The position numbers and the translations under genes are program-made. A stretch of 64,000 bases of DNA from Hippasteria phrygiana (Eukaryota > Echinodermata > Asteroidea > Valvatida > Goniasteridae), in the NCBI GenBank assembly GCA_037893225.1, contig JAZGUH010000537.1, positions 744,001 to 808,000 on the forward strand. The letters run 5' to 3'. This document shows, piece after piece, positions 55,593 to 63,804 of the stretch. Positions within the stretch are counted from its first letter, which is position 1. Every line of letters begins with the position of its first letter. The notes under the pieces are model-generated. The model saw only the letters and a program-made list of their open reading frames with translations, ran no database searches and had not been told where the DNA came from.

Positions 55593-56264
55593 ATGATGAA
55601 TGTGCCGTTGCCTGATGGTGGAGAAAAAGCATTGGAGCCACCGACTCCGGAGGTGGCCAATGACATAACTGTTGAAACGAGCGCCGGTGATGCTCTGCCG
55701 CCCGCCCTGATGGAAGCTGGTTGGAGACAGGCATATAGCACGACACATGGGAAGATGTACTACTACAACTTTGCCACTGGTGAGAGCAAGTGGGACGTGC
55801 CGGGACCAGCTGCTCGCACTGACGAGCACCCTGTGATCCAGCCGCAGCCCAACAACGACAAGTTAGCAGCAGCTATGGCACAGCTGAGCAAGACTCCTCC
55901 GCTGAATGGCCCGTCTGCAGCACCAGTGCAGCAGCCCTCGCCACCGCCAGCCGTTGCCTCGGGATCTGGAGTGTCCGGCAGCAGCAGCAAGTCCACCGCC
56001 GGCGTGAAGCGGCACTTCGCCCCCGACCCAGATCATACGGAGAATGAGCGGAATGCAGTGCGGTTCAGGATTGGAGGTGAGCGCTATGCTGTAGTAAAGC
56101 GTTTCAAGGGGCGTCCATATGTGAACATAAGGGAGTACTATACCAACGACAAGAGCACCAGGCTCCTTGCAGGCAAGAAGGGAATCAATCTCACTCCCGA
56201 ACAGTGGAGAAAGTTGAGCATGCAGAGTAGCAAGATAACTGACGCTTTGGACAATATGTACTAA
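55593..56264 (+). CDS. WW-domain plus PC4/SUB1-domain protein
   Basis: The 223-residue product begins at the ATG at 55593. Residues about 38-70 form a WW domain (Trp 44, YYY at 56-58, Trp 67, Pro 70), which binds proline-rich ligands such as phosphorylated RNA polymerase II tails. A Pro/Ala/Ser-rich linker follows. Residues about 154-215 match the PC4/SUB1 C-terminal fold (VRFRIGGERYAVVKRFKGRP then YVNIREYY and INLTPEQWRKL), which binds single-stranded DNA and melts promoters. I am confident in both domains; their fusion is unusual. The stop is followed, one frame over, by a second module without an ATG, so the transcript may be spliced to continue. A strong donor-like GGAG/GTGAGC occurs at 56077 inside the PC4 part. 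The role, host transcription factor or Polinton accessory protein, is undecided. Confidence 0.7.
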   Translation: MMNVPLPDGGEKALEPPTPEVANDITVETSAGDALPPALMEAGWRQAYSTTHGKMYYYNFATGESKWDVPGPAARTDEHPVIQPQPNNDKLAAAMAQLSKTPPLNGPSAAPVQQPSPPPAVASGSGVSGSSSKSTAGVKRHFAPDPDHTENERNAVRFRIGGERYAVVKRFKGRPYVNIREYYTNDKSTRLLAGKKGINLTPEQWRKLSMQSSKITDALDNMY

Positions 56265-56302
56265 AAATCTAAATCAGTTTTCTTCTGTTCTGCACGCTGC
56301 AG

Positions 56303-56772
56303 AAGATGACGACGACACCAATGGGGACCCGCAAATCGAGGAGAGCAGGAGAAAGGCTAGATCACTCGTGGAGAGCATTCTGGCCAAACTGATCAGCGAC
56401 AACATAATCAGATTTGTTTACAAAACACTTGCTCAAGAACCATGCGAAGGTTGCCACGAGGACTGGCCCAGTCAGTTTGACCATGCATGCATGGCGTATG
56501 GCGTAGCCATCGAGTCACACCTGTATGACTTTGTAGATGAGTACTACGAGGAGGCGGCAGCGTCTGTGCAACTGAGCAAAGTCATGGACATCTACAACCT
56601 GGTATCTTTTCACTTTGGTGCCGGATACAGATACGAGGGACTGAACGAGGAAATTGCCTCGATCGTCACGGAAACACTCTACGAGTGGCAGACTGACTCG
56701 GCGGACATTATTCAGTGGTATTACTCAGCGGGTTCATCCCGCGAGACTGAACTCATAGAAAAAGTTATGTAA
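56303..56772 (+). CDS. Downstream module with C-x2-C...H-x-C motif (probable exon)
   Basis: The frame is open from before 56260 to the stop at 56772 but has no ATG ahead of its conserved part, so it needs splicing or a frameshift from the WW-PC4 ORF. TTTTCTTCTGTTCTGCACGC TGCAG just before 56303 is a good splice acceptor; entry there is phase 1. A weak in-phase donor exists at 56227 (76-bp intron). The product starts EDDDDTNGDPQIEESRRKAR, then a helical segment with CEGCHEDWPSQFDHACM (Cys, Cys, His, Cys at spacing suited to one zinc ion) and an acidic C-terminal helix-rich region. I do not recognise a family name. Confidence 0.55.
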
Positions 56773-57429
56773 ATTGAACACCACGGACTCTAATAATAAG
56801 CAATACAAGTATATTGCCCTCGGCATATCAGGTTTTAGCAAACGCATAAAAGTGAACTCCCTATTGTTGTCGTTAAACACTGCCAAACTGTTTGTGTGTT
56901 TCAGTTGCAAAAAGGAAATTATTGGCTTTCTGTGTCTAGTTCATTGTTTCAATTGATTGTCTCGCGTGTGCCTGGAGAGAGAGAGAGGGTCAGAGAGAGG
57001 GAGAGATCGAATGAGGATACAGACAGACAAGTAACCGACGGACTGACACAAATGGTGAAACAGACATAAACAGAATAATTAACGCACGGTACAGATTATT
57101 TGGAAGTTTTGAGGTTTAACACTTCTTTTAATGATTATTCAAACTATTGAACAACAATTCTTATAATAATTCTGCGGTGAATTTTCCTTTTAACCAAAAC
57201 AAAACACAATAAAATAATAATAATAAATTAATTAATTAATTAATTAATAAATAAAACAAACCAGTCAAACAATTAAAAAAAAGAAGTTAAACTCCGAACA
57301 AGTAATTTCTGCATAATTAAATGAAATACGGGCTCGTTGGGCTGTCATCTTTGTTTTAGCGAATAGGTTAGAACTAGAATTAAAGACCCATTAGAATATG
57401 TAGGTGTTCATCTACAGTCTTAATGTCTA
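56773..57429. other. AT-rich spacer between convergent gene sets
   Basis: It contains a GA-rich run (GAGAGAGAGAGGGTCAGAGA at about 56974-57006) and a TTAATTAATTAATTAATTAA run at about 57228-57248. Genes on both sides end here, so it should hold both sets of poly(A) signals; AATAAA-like hexamers occur at about 57203 and 57250 on the plus strand. I found no terminal inverted repeat. Confidence 0.45.
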
Positions 57430-57951
57430 TTAAGAAATATTAAATACCCTCGATATCTGTCTGACAAGAAAGGGGTCATCATACACTTGGGTTTGAAATC
57501 GTGGGAAATGTCCCCGGATAAAGTCATTGACACTGATGTCATTGTCACTGGTGTCGGAAGAGAAAAGTCTCACAATATTGCTCAGGTCCAGTCCACGGCT
57601 ACGGTGCAACAAGAAGAAGATGGAATACTGACCACAGACTGCAGACAATGGTCCTTGGAGACGCTGTCTGTTGTATCGACAGCCGAGGGTATTCTTCTTA
57701 AGAAAAGTTACAAATTCAGGCAACTGCGGCGGCAGTCCATAGGAATAAAAAAACTCAGCAATGCCGTCCCTGGTGATGTAGATGGCCACCCAGTGTTGAC
57801 CTGGTTTGGTTTTGGGGTCGGTATTAACCACAAAAGCACTGGAGCGGGGAACGTGTTGCTTCGGAAGTTGATCGCGGGCGAAGACACCCTTAAAATGATG
57901 CTTCGTGTAACGATCCCTCCTCAGAATGGTGTTGATTTCCCTGCTGTCCAT
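57430..57951 (-). CDS. PRO: Adenain-type cysteine protease (maturation protease)
   Basis: The 173-residue product resembles the adenovirus/Polinton C5 protease that trims capsid precursors during assembly. The His motif is GQHWVAIYI (His 53) and the nucleophile block is QGPLSAVCGQYSIFFLL (Gln 99 oxyanion-type, Cys 106). The position between them that normally supplies the acidic triad member (F-F-D/E-S-x-G context) is Tyr 69 in AEFFYSYG, so the triad may be impaired. The ATG at 57951 is 8 bp downstream of the MCP stop, suggesting co-transcription. Length is slightly below adenain (about 200). It ends the array. Confidence 0.8.
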   Translation of the reverse strand: MDSREINTILRRDRYTKHHFKGVFARDQLPKQHVPRSSAFVVNTDPKTKPGQHWVAIYITRDGIAEFFYSYGLPPQLPEFVTFLKKNTLGCRYNRQRLQGPLSAVCGQYSIFFLLHRSRGLDLSNIVRLFSSDTSDNDISVNDFIRGHFPRFQTQVYDDPFLVRQISRVFNIS

Positions 57952-57959
57952 GATCAGAT

Positions 57960-59291
57960 TTAACTGGTGTAGTCAAAGATGACGTTGCGGGCTTGGTCGA
58001 TCTCCACAATATTGTTAAACTCCGCATAGATGATCACGTTGACTGTCTCCAGCAACGCGGTGGCAAAGTGCATTTCCAGCCTCAGGTTGCCGCGCTTGAC
58101 CAGGTTAAAGTGGCCTCCAGAGGACAGGTCGGGTGTAAGATCGAATGCGTACAGTGCGTATCCGGCAGCGAAGTCATCACGAGTGATGGCATTACCCTCA
58201 TCCTTGTACATTTTATCTGTTCCCGAAAAGAGGGTGTGGTAGGCTCTTATCACATTTTCTGCTCCGGTGGTGAAATTGGGTTTCAGGGGAGTGTAAGGAA
58301 TCTGGTCCCCGTCCAGGTACACACTCATGAAATTGAGATTGAAATGTTTAAAGTTAAAGGGGTTCTTGCCATAGCGTCCGTTGAACGCTTCGTTGCTGAC
58401 ACATCCAATCACCATGCGGGTAGGGAGTTGACCGAGGAACACGTGATCCTGCGTGAGGCTCATGTTCCCTTGGGGGATAGATAACATTTTGCACAGGACG
58501 CGTTTGACGGGGTATTTTGCCACACCTTTCTCTAATGCCTTGGCGTGTCCCAACATGACGGCGGAACTCACTTTGACTCGCCTGACGAACACGGACGCCT
58601 CCAGAATCACCACCTTGAATGATGGGTTGGCTCCGGCCGCAATCAGGCAGAACTCGTCACTGCTGCGTATCAGTTTGAGTTTCAGATCCACCCCATTCAG
58701 CATATGTCTGTCTTGAAAGAAAATATCACTGTGAATAGGACCGATCATATCGACCACTCGGCTGCCCTGGATATAACCATAACGCGTCTTTAACCCTTTA
58801 TTGACGGTATCATCATCGGCATGGGGGTTCCCCACATCCATTTTCCCCGCCGTATCCTTGAAAAACATGGAAGCAGTGAGCTGTGATGCCTTGGCATCCC
58901 CACCGTAACTCAAGAGGGTTTCCATGATGGCTCGGTAGGGGTAGGTCGGGGTAGAGGGAGAAATCATGCGGTCATTCATCGTCACGTCAATCTGGCTGAA
59001 GAGTGACTGTAAGAAAAGGTTAACCGGGCCAACTTGGGCGTCATCCGCCAGATTGCTGCCATCGCCTTTGACCACTTTGGCCTTGACGTGCAATTGCGTT
59101 TGAGAGAGATCGTTGTACTCGTCTCCGGCTCCGGGGATGAAAAATTCAATGGGACCGCCATCAGAAATGTTGGCAATGGGATGGAATTCGACCCACTGAC
59201 CCTTCTCGATACTTGTCTGGGTGGGTGGAAGAGCAAACAGATCCAGTTCGGACTTGGAGCATTCGCACGAGTGATCGTGCAACAGCGACAT
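57960..59291 (-). CDS. MCP: Polinton major capsid protein (double jelly-roll)
   Basis: The predicted capsomer subunit is 443 residues from the ATG at 59291; a longer open frame to 59378 begins only with GTG and lies in the upstream gene, so I reject it. Family-typical segments are LDLFALPPTQTSIEKGQWVE near the start, DLSQTQLHVKAKVV, GPVNLFLQSLFSQIDVTMND R, PTYPYRAIMETLLSYG and KNPFNFKHFNLNFMSVYLDG. This is the Polinton PY protein, whose fold is the double jelly-roll of adenovirus hexon-type capsids. No stops or frame breaks. It is preceded by a 131-bp overlap with the basic protein gene. Confidence 0.85.
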   Translation of the reverse strand: MSLLHDHSCECSKSELDLFALPPTQTSIEKGQWVEFHPIANISDGGPIEFFIPGAGDEYNDLSQTQLHVKAKVVKGDGSNLADDAQVGPVNLFLQSLFSQIDVTMNDRMISPSTPTYPYRAIMETLLSYGGDAKASQLTASMFFKDTAGKMDVGNPHADDDTVNKGLKTRYGYIQGSRVVDMIGPIHSDIFFQDRHMLNGVDLKLKLIRSSDEFCLIAAGANPSFKVVILEASVFVRRVKVSSAVMLGHAKALEKGVAKYPVKRVLCKMLSIPQGNMSLTQDHVFLGQLPTRMVIGCVSNEAFNGRYGKNPFNFKHFNLNFMSVYLDGDQIPYTPLKPNFTTGAENVIRAYHTLFSGTDKMYKDEGNAITRDDFAAGYALYAFDLTPDLSSGGHFNLVKRGNLRLEMHFATALLETVNVIIYAEFNNIVEIDQARNVIFDYTS

Positions 59292-59751
59292 GACGATCGA
59301 TATGGTAATGGTGCACAGAAAACCAATCAAAGATGTCAAGCGACCTTTTCGCACGCTTGCCCTGCATGGAAGTGGCACGTCTACCGGTGACCTTCCTCTT
59401 TATACCCCGTCGATCCCCACGTCTGACCCGGGCGTTCAGGCTTTCGATGGCGCGTTGAGTCACACGCCGTCCAGCGCGGCTGAGTCTGGTTCTGGCAGCC
59501 GTTTTGATGTCTTTACCCTCCATCGCGTCCTTGGCAATATTCACACCGGTGCGAAGCGCCTCCCGTCCCAATGTCTTAGCTCCCGATTTCAGTAGTGGTA
59601 AAGCCGAACGTAAAAGCCCACCCAGAATACCTCCGAGTCCGAAGCCGCGTTGCGTACGTGCACCTTCAAACACGGGCAGACCTTGCCCGACTTGCCGCAC
59701 ATAATAATCTTCATAATATTTGGCGCGAGGCACGTAGGTGAATTTCCTCAT
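59161..59751 (-). CDS. Basic minor-capsid/core-like protein of Polinton
   Basis: The 196-residue product starts with ATG at 59751. It has a Tyr-rich N-terminus, an amphipathic Gly/Leu segment (GLGGILGGLLRSALPLLKSG AKTLGREAL, residues about 38-66) and a strongly Arg/Lys-rich middle (about 85-135). Such proteins sit next to the MCP in animal Polintons and are compared with adenovirus core or membrane-lytic minor proteins. After about residue 139 (DIFD) composition changes, and the last 57 codons run on inside the MCP gene in another frame, so the tail is probably an extension caused by loss of the original stop. Function is inferred. Confidence 0.65.
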   Translation of the reverse strand: MRKFTYVPRAKYYEDYYVRQVGQGLPVFEGARTQRGFGLGGILGGLLRSALPLLKSGAKTLGREALRTGVNIAKDAMEGKDIKTAARTRLSRAGRRVTQRAIESLNARVRRGDRRGIKRKVTGRRATSMQGKRAKRSLDIFDWFSVHHYHIDRHVAVARSLVRMLQVRTGSVCSSTHPDKYREGSVGRIPSHCQHF

Positions 59752-59768
59752 GATCTGTAAAGCTTTAG

Positions 59769-60512
59769 TTAAAAGTATGGTGAGCGTTGTTGTCTAAAGT
59801 GTAGTTTCACGATCACTTTCCCGGTGGTGAATGGAATGAACTGGCCCGTGTCGTCTCTTATATCTATTTCGATCGTGTCCACAAGCTTCTGCTTCAGTAG
59901 AACGTAATGGGGGTTGTTGTAGGTTTTGGTCACGGTGTCTCCATACTGACCTTCCACATTGACGATGCGTAGTAAAGGTGCTCGTTTGTCGCCAACGGTG
60001 CTGTACTCGATGATGTTAGAGTACACGAACATAGAATGAAACGGTTGCATATCTACTACTCTCGGAGGTTCGAAGGAGCCCTCTATAATGGTGTTATCAT
60101 CACAACCAAGCAGGTTAGCGAGACGCCCCATTAATTTAATGACGGCTCCGTTCCGCGACGTCACAAAGATTTTCTGTACGTGTGCGTCGTACTTGAATGC
60201 GACTTGGCCATCGTGGTCGAGAAGGGGTTTGAAATTGCGAAGGAGGTCGTCAGCGGTCGGGTAGAAACCTTGATGTACTGTATGCGGGTGAATGTTTCTG
60301 TTGGTTTCTCCGGCCGAACAAAAGATACTATTGTTTCCATCAAAGACGTTCAACCAACGGTGAGGGTAAGTGAACTCCACCAGAGCTGCTTCCCCCAACC
60401 CCTCAAAATTGAGAGGAGACGGCAGCGTGACAAAGAAATGAGTGAGCGTGTTACGAGGGTGGGTTTTCATCGAGCTATTGCTCGGGAGCGTCACGTAAAA
60501 CGACTTGGCCAT
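59769..60512 (-). CDS. Polinton penton (minor capsid) protein
   Basis: The 247-residue protein from ATG 60512 begins MAKSFYVTLPSNSSMKTHPR NTLTHFFVTLPSPLNF, the typical opening of the Polinton PX/penton family, a single jelly-roll that forms capsid vertices. Later segments GEAALVEFTYPHRWLNV and GKVIVKLHFRQQ also fit. Length is as expected. It lies 17 bp upstream of the basic protein and 49 bp downstream of the integrase. Confidence 0.8.
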   Translation of the reverse strand: MAKSFYVTLPSNSSMKTHPRNTLTHFFVTLPSPLNFEGLGEAALVEFTYPHRWLNVFDGNNSIFCSAGETNRNIHPHTVHQGFYPTADDLLRNFKPLLDHDGQVAFKYDAHVQKIFVTSRNGAVIKLMGRLANLLGCDDNTIIEGSFEPPRVVDMQPFHSMFVYSNIIEYSTVGDKRAPLLRIVNVEGQYGDTVTKTYNNPHYVLLKQKLVDTIEIDIRDDTGQFIPFTTGKVIVKLHFRQQRSPYF

Positions 60513-60561
60513 GATGGAGGGGTGGGTTCACAATGGTAGCTGACAGGTGACCTGTCAGGTT

Positions 60562-61635
60562 TTATAGGCTGTGCAACTGGGACACCCAACTGTTAAATTT
60601 GGCGGGATACCCGAGCCACTTCACAAAGTATTCTGTCTTCCCTCGTCTCTTTCGGGTCTGCAAAATTTCCTCCACGCTATACAAGTCATTCTTCTTCTTG
60701 ACGATATGCTGCAATTCGTGTTCGTAAAATGTCCCCTCCAACTCCTCACCGTCGTAATCTTTCAGCCGGTACACGGGAGGACGGCGGGGGATTCTGGCAC
60801 TGATGGTGAATACCTCTGTAGTCCAGTTAGGAAGGTACCCCTTGCGAAACGGTCGGGTCGTCATACTGATGCGCACTGTATCCCCAACGTTAAACCTGAA
60901 AGCATCACGCTCATCAGATTCGATGTCGTGACCGTACAGCGACTCTCTGACCCTCTCGGTATTAGAGGCATTGACTGAGGCAGGTGTGGTCTTGATACTC
61001 CTGTGAAATGCGTTATTATAAGCCGACAATAACTGGGGTAACACCTTCATATAGTTGTACGTGTTGTTGGCGGTAAAGTACTTCCATATTTTTGTCTTCA
61101 GCGTCCTGTTAAATCGCTCGACCACACTGGCCTTGGTTTCGTTTTGTGTCGTGAAAAAATAAATGTTATTTTTCTGGAGATAGGCTTGAAAGGAACGGTT
61201 GAGAAATTCCTTACCCTTGTCTGTCTGAAGCAGACGCGGTTTTCTTTGCTGCTTGATAATTTGTTTGAAGGCATCCACCAGCGTCTGTGCCTTTTTGTTC
61301 TTGAGAGGAATGGCCCAGGCGTACTTGGAGAAGATATCGATACACGTCAATACATAGCGAGTGCCTCCGTTGTATTTGACAAGTGCAGGGAGATCCACCA
61401 GATCTGCCTGCCACTGGTGGTCGATGCCGTGCACTACAACCCTGTTGCGTTTAAAATGCTTGCGGATGGGCTTGTGAAGTGTGTAGGTCGGTTGTTCCCT
61501 TAGCCACGTCTCGACCTGTTTCTTGGTGATACCGATCTCGTCTCTTGCCGCGGCACGGTAAACAGCCTCCACACCACCGAAGGCAGCGGGATGTTGTGGG
61601 TCGTAATACACTTTCTTGAGGTAGGCCTCTGCCAT
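60562..61635 (-). CDS. INT: Retroviral-like DDE integrase with chromodomain
   Basis: It inserts element DNA into the host chromosome. From the ATG at 61635 the protein has 357 residues; the open frame extends to 61722 but only with a non-ATG start. An N-terminal helical domain is followed by the rve core: Asp 78 (HQWQADLVDL), Asp 139 (LLQTDKGKEF) and Glu 173 (ASVVERFNRTLK), 33 residues between the last two. The C-terminus (about 318-357, YSVEEILQTRKRRGKTEYFV KWLGYPAKFNSW) is a chromodomain, known in Polinton and chromovirus integrases as a targeting module for histone methyl marks. No breaks. Confidence 0.9.
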   Translation of the reverse strand: MAEAYLKKVYYDPQHPAAFGGVEAVYRAAARDEIGITKKQVETWLREQPTYTLHKPIRKHFKRNRVVVHGIDHQWQADLVDLPALVKYNGGTRYVLTCIDIFSKYAWAIPLKNKKAQTLVDAFKQIIKQQRKPRLLQTDKGKEFLNRSFQAYLQKNNIYFFTTQNETKASVVERFNRTLKTKIWKYFTANNTYNYMKVLPQLLSAYNNAFHRSIKTTPASVNASNTERVRESLYGHDIESDERDAFRFNVGDTVRISMTTRPFRKGYLPNWTTEVFTISARIPRRPPVYRLKDYDGEELEGTFYEHELQHIVKKKNDLYSVEEILQTRKRRGKTEYFVKWLGYPAKFNSWVSQLHSL

Positions 61636-61795
61636 CGACAAAGTCAGAGTTTTCAATGACCAAAGTACTCCTACAGCACACCCACAGGCATCGAATTTTC
61701 TTGAAAAAGTTTTGAGGTGCACAGCTGGAGCTTGGCGGGCAACACTCCATGGTGCATGAGACCATCTAAATGAAGCCGTGGGGCTCGGTAGGCGG

Positions 61796-62299
61796 TTAAT
61801 ATGAAGTCCACTGTTGAGCAGATGTTGTCGGTGTGCTTTTTCGTTTTTTCTTCATCTTTCCTGGTACGTCAAGAGGTGGGAGATGGGAGGCTTTGGCAAA
61901 CAATTTCGATAATCCGTAGGATTCCGTGGCGGGAAGGTGGTCCACGTCTGCCTCGGTGTGCACTTCCCGTTCTAACTTGGGTGGTTCCAGATCCAATGCG
62001 GGAGAGAGTTTGGGAAGCTTGGGTATAATCTCCTCCGTCTCCTTGTCTTTCGTTTGAAGTGTCATGGTCAAGGGCGCCCTCCTTTGTCGATTCAAAGCAA
62101 TGTATCTTTGGAGTGTCTGGTGATACTGTTTTATTTTCTCTTCATCTGTAAGGTCCTGCCTCTCTAGAAGCTGTCTCATATCCGCATCTAAACCATGCAC
62201 GACGCGGGTGGTGGGTGTTTGTTCGAGCTGTTTCGCTACTTGTAGTTGAGCCAAGGTCTCGTGAGGGACCATGACCATCTTCTTGGCGTTCTGCATCAT
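61796..62299 (-). CDS. Uncharacterised Polinton protein
   Basis: The 167-residue product begins at tandem ATGs (62299). It has an N-terminal helical region with LDADMRQLLERQDLTDEEKI KQYHQTLQRYIALNRQR, typical of a small protein found between integrase and ATPase in animal Polintons, then a Pro/Glu/Lys-rich linker and a basic tail (PGKMKKKRKS). No catalytic motif. It could be a scaffold or minor virion protein; I cannot say more from sequence. Confidence 0.6.
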   Translation of the reverse strand: MMQNAKKMVMVPHETLAQLQVAKQLEQTPTTRVVHGLDADMRQLLERQDLTDEEKIKQYHQTLQRYIALNRQRRAPLTMTLQTKDKETEEIIPKLPKLSPALDLEPPKLEREVHTEADVDHLPATESYGLSKLFAKASHLPPLDVPGKMKKKRKSTPTTSAQQWTSY

Positions 62300-62319
62300 A
62301 ATGATGATGGTGATGATGA

Positions 62320-62646
62320 TTACTTGAACAGTAGGCCGCCGAGGGCGCTCAGGACAGGCGTCAGCAGTGCACCCAGGAACCCACCTTTTTGACGCAGAAT
62401 TTTCTTTTTCTTTTGGACACTCAGTCTTTTGGTACTAAGAGAACGAAGTTGAGTCTTGTATTGGCTTAGTTTTCGTTTATCGATGGGCTTCAATTTGACA
62501 TTCCCATTCAGAACGTTGAGGGCGCACTCGCACAAACAGGAAATGAGTTCTTTGCTCGCACCATCGATCACGCCCCGGCGTTGCTTGGTGGTGCCCTTCA
62601 CCAGGACGCGGAGGTAAGGAGCGTTGTGATGCATACGCCTAGACAT
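62320..62646 (-). CDS. Small basic protein with hydrophobic Gly/Leu tail
   Basis: From ATG 62646 the product has 108 residues. It is basic in the middle (KRLSVQKKKKILRQKGG) and ends in a short hydrophobic segment (GFLGALLTPVLSALGGLLFK), suggesting membrane binding or disruption, a role of minor capsid proteins in related viruses. The N-terminal half (APYLRVLVKGTTKQRRGVID) is family-like in Polintons. It sits 20 bp ahead of the preceding gene on the minus strand and 36 bp after the ATPase. Function is inferred. Confidence 0.6.
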   Translation of the reverse strand: MSRRMHHNAPYLRVLVKGTTKQRRGVIDGASKELISCLCECALNVLNGNVKLKPIDKRKLSQYKTQLRSLSTKRLSVQKKKKILRQKGGFLGALLTPVLSALGGLLFK

Positions 62647-62682
62647 TTTCAAATGAATAGGGTTTCCTGGGTCTGTTCTTAT

Positions 62683-63390
62683 TTATATCCTCGGGACATA
62701 CACGATGGTGTGCTCTCCCGGGAAGATATTCGACCGGAGTCTCATGTCTTCAGGCGTGTCTGGTTTGAGATCAATAAAGAGGTAACCGTAGGGTAGAGAT
62801 GTGGCATCGCGGTAAGCCTCCATCATGTATTTGGAGCGACTTGGATACATCTGTTTACTTAGGTGGGCGATCTGTGAAGCATCTCTGGGATTTTTAAACA
62901 GGATCATGTAGTGAGCGTTCAGACTAATGGTTCTCATTTCTTTACCTTTGTAAAATACATTTTGGACGATCAACACCACGGATAAGTTTCGGTGGTGACT
63001 CCCCTTTGTAAACAGTTCGGTGACCCGTTTGTTGTTGCCGGTTTCAACCATAAGATCATCAATGATCATTAAAGTTTTCTTGGATCGATCTAAGTTTGCG
63101 TGAACATCTTCAGGAAGACCTTCCACAAATTGTATATGAGGGACCACACTGGCCAAGTGAGTATAGGCATCTTGATACTCGCAGTAACACCACACAATAG
63201 AATCGGGTGAGGGGTCGATCGTGTTCTCACCAGCAGGTATCAACAGACGTTTAACAAATTGTGTCTTGCCACATCCAGTTGGGCCAGCTAAAACGCATGT
63301 GAAGGGGTGTTGCATTTGTACTGACATGGTGTTAAATGGCGTGGGTAGATGGGACTGCTCATTATTATACATCAAGAAAATTAATGACAT
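62683..63390 (-). CDS. ATP: Packaging ATPase (A32/FtsK-HerA superfamily)
   Basis: It powers genome packaging into the capsid in Polintons. The 235-residue product has Walker A GPTGCGKT (36-43) and Walker B LMIIDD (107-112), followed by TELFTKGSHHRNLSVVLIVQ N, the sensor-like Gln/Asn region typical of A32-type ATPases, and SLPYGYLFIDL near the C-terminus. Start ATG 63390 is used; an internal Met at 63327 (MSVQMQHPFTCVLAGPTG) is an equally good start and closer to the usual family N-terminus. It is the first gene of the array. Confidence 0.88.
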   Translation of the reverse strand: MSLIFLMYNNEQSHLPTPFNTMSVQMQHPFTCVLAGPTGCGKTQFVKRLLIPAGENTIDPSPDSIVWCYCEYQDAYTHLASVVPHIQFVEGLPEDVHANLDRSKKTLMIIDDLMVETGNNKRVTELFTKGSHHRNLSVVLIVQNVFYKGKEMRTISLNAHYMILFKNPRDASQIAHLSKQMYPSRSKYMMEAYRDATSLPYGYLFIDLKPDTPEDMRLRSNIFPGEHTIVYVPRI

Positions 63391-63768
63391 CCTCCTTAAA
63401 ATAAAAACAGATTTGTGTAGATTTTCTCTTCTTTCGAATTCAAAATGAGTATTTTTAATCAGTCAACTTTCTCTCTGCTGGGCTAAGAAATTAAGTTAAA
63501 ATAATTCGGATGTATTTTTTCTTTTCTGTTTTGTTTTGTTTTGTTTTTGTTTTTGCAATTCAACAACAACAGCCACAATAACAACAAAAGTAAAAAATTA
63601 AACATTTCTGTAAATTTCAAAGACAAAAAATAAAAATAAAAAAATAAATAAAAAAATAAATAAATAAATAAAAATTAAATTAAATTAAATAAAATAAAAC
63701 ACGAAGTGTTCCTAAGCGCATCTGTTCAAAGTCGAAAACATAAATAAATATCAGACATAAAAAAGAAG

Positions 63769-63804
<36 letters not shown>

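Larger units (their letters stand above)
57430..63390 (-). mobile_element. Polinton/Maverick element, structural and integration gene block
   Basis: Eight minus-strand ORFs in about 6 kb with gaps of 8-160 bp encode packaging ATPase, a small basic protein, an uncharacterised protein, integrase, penton, a basic minor-capsid-like protein, major capsid protein and protease. This combination defines Polintons/Mavericks (virus-like, protein-primed DNA transposons). All ORFs are open. The DNA polymerase B gene and terminal repeats are not seen; 63391-64000 has no coding sequence. The extents given are gene limits, not element ends. Confidence 0.9.

Noticed and set aside
57960..59378. Extended MCP start at 59378
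   Set aside because: The extra 29 codons begin with GTG, lie within the upstream gene and do not resemble the family; the ATG at 59291 is preferred.
61451..61765. Overlapping minus-strand ORF and other frames across the Polinton block (57487-57963, 57993-58484, 59034-59390, 60571-60978, 61144-61503 plus strand)
   Set aside because: Antisense or shifted shadows of strongly supported Polinton genes.
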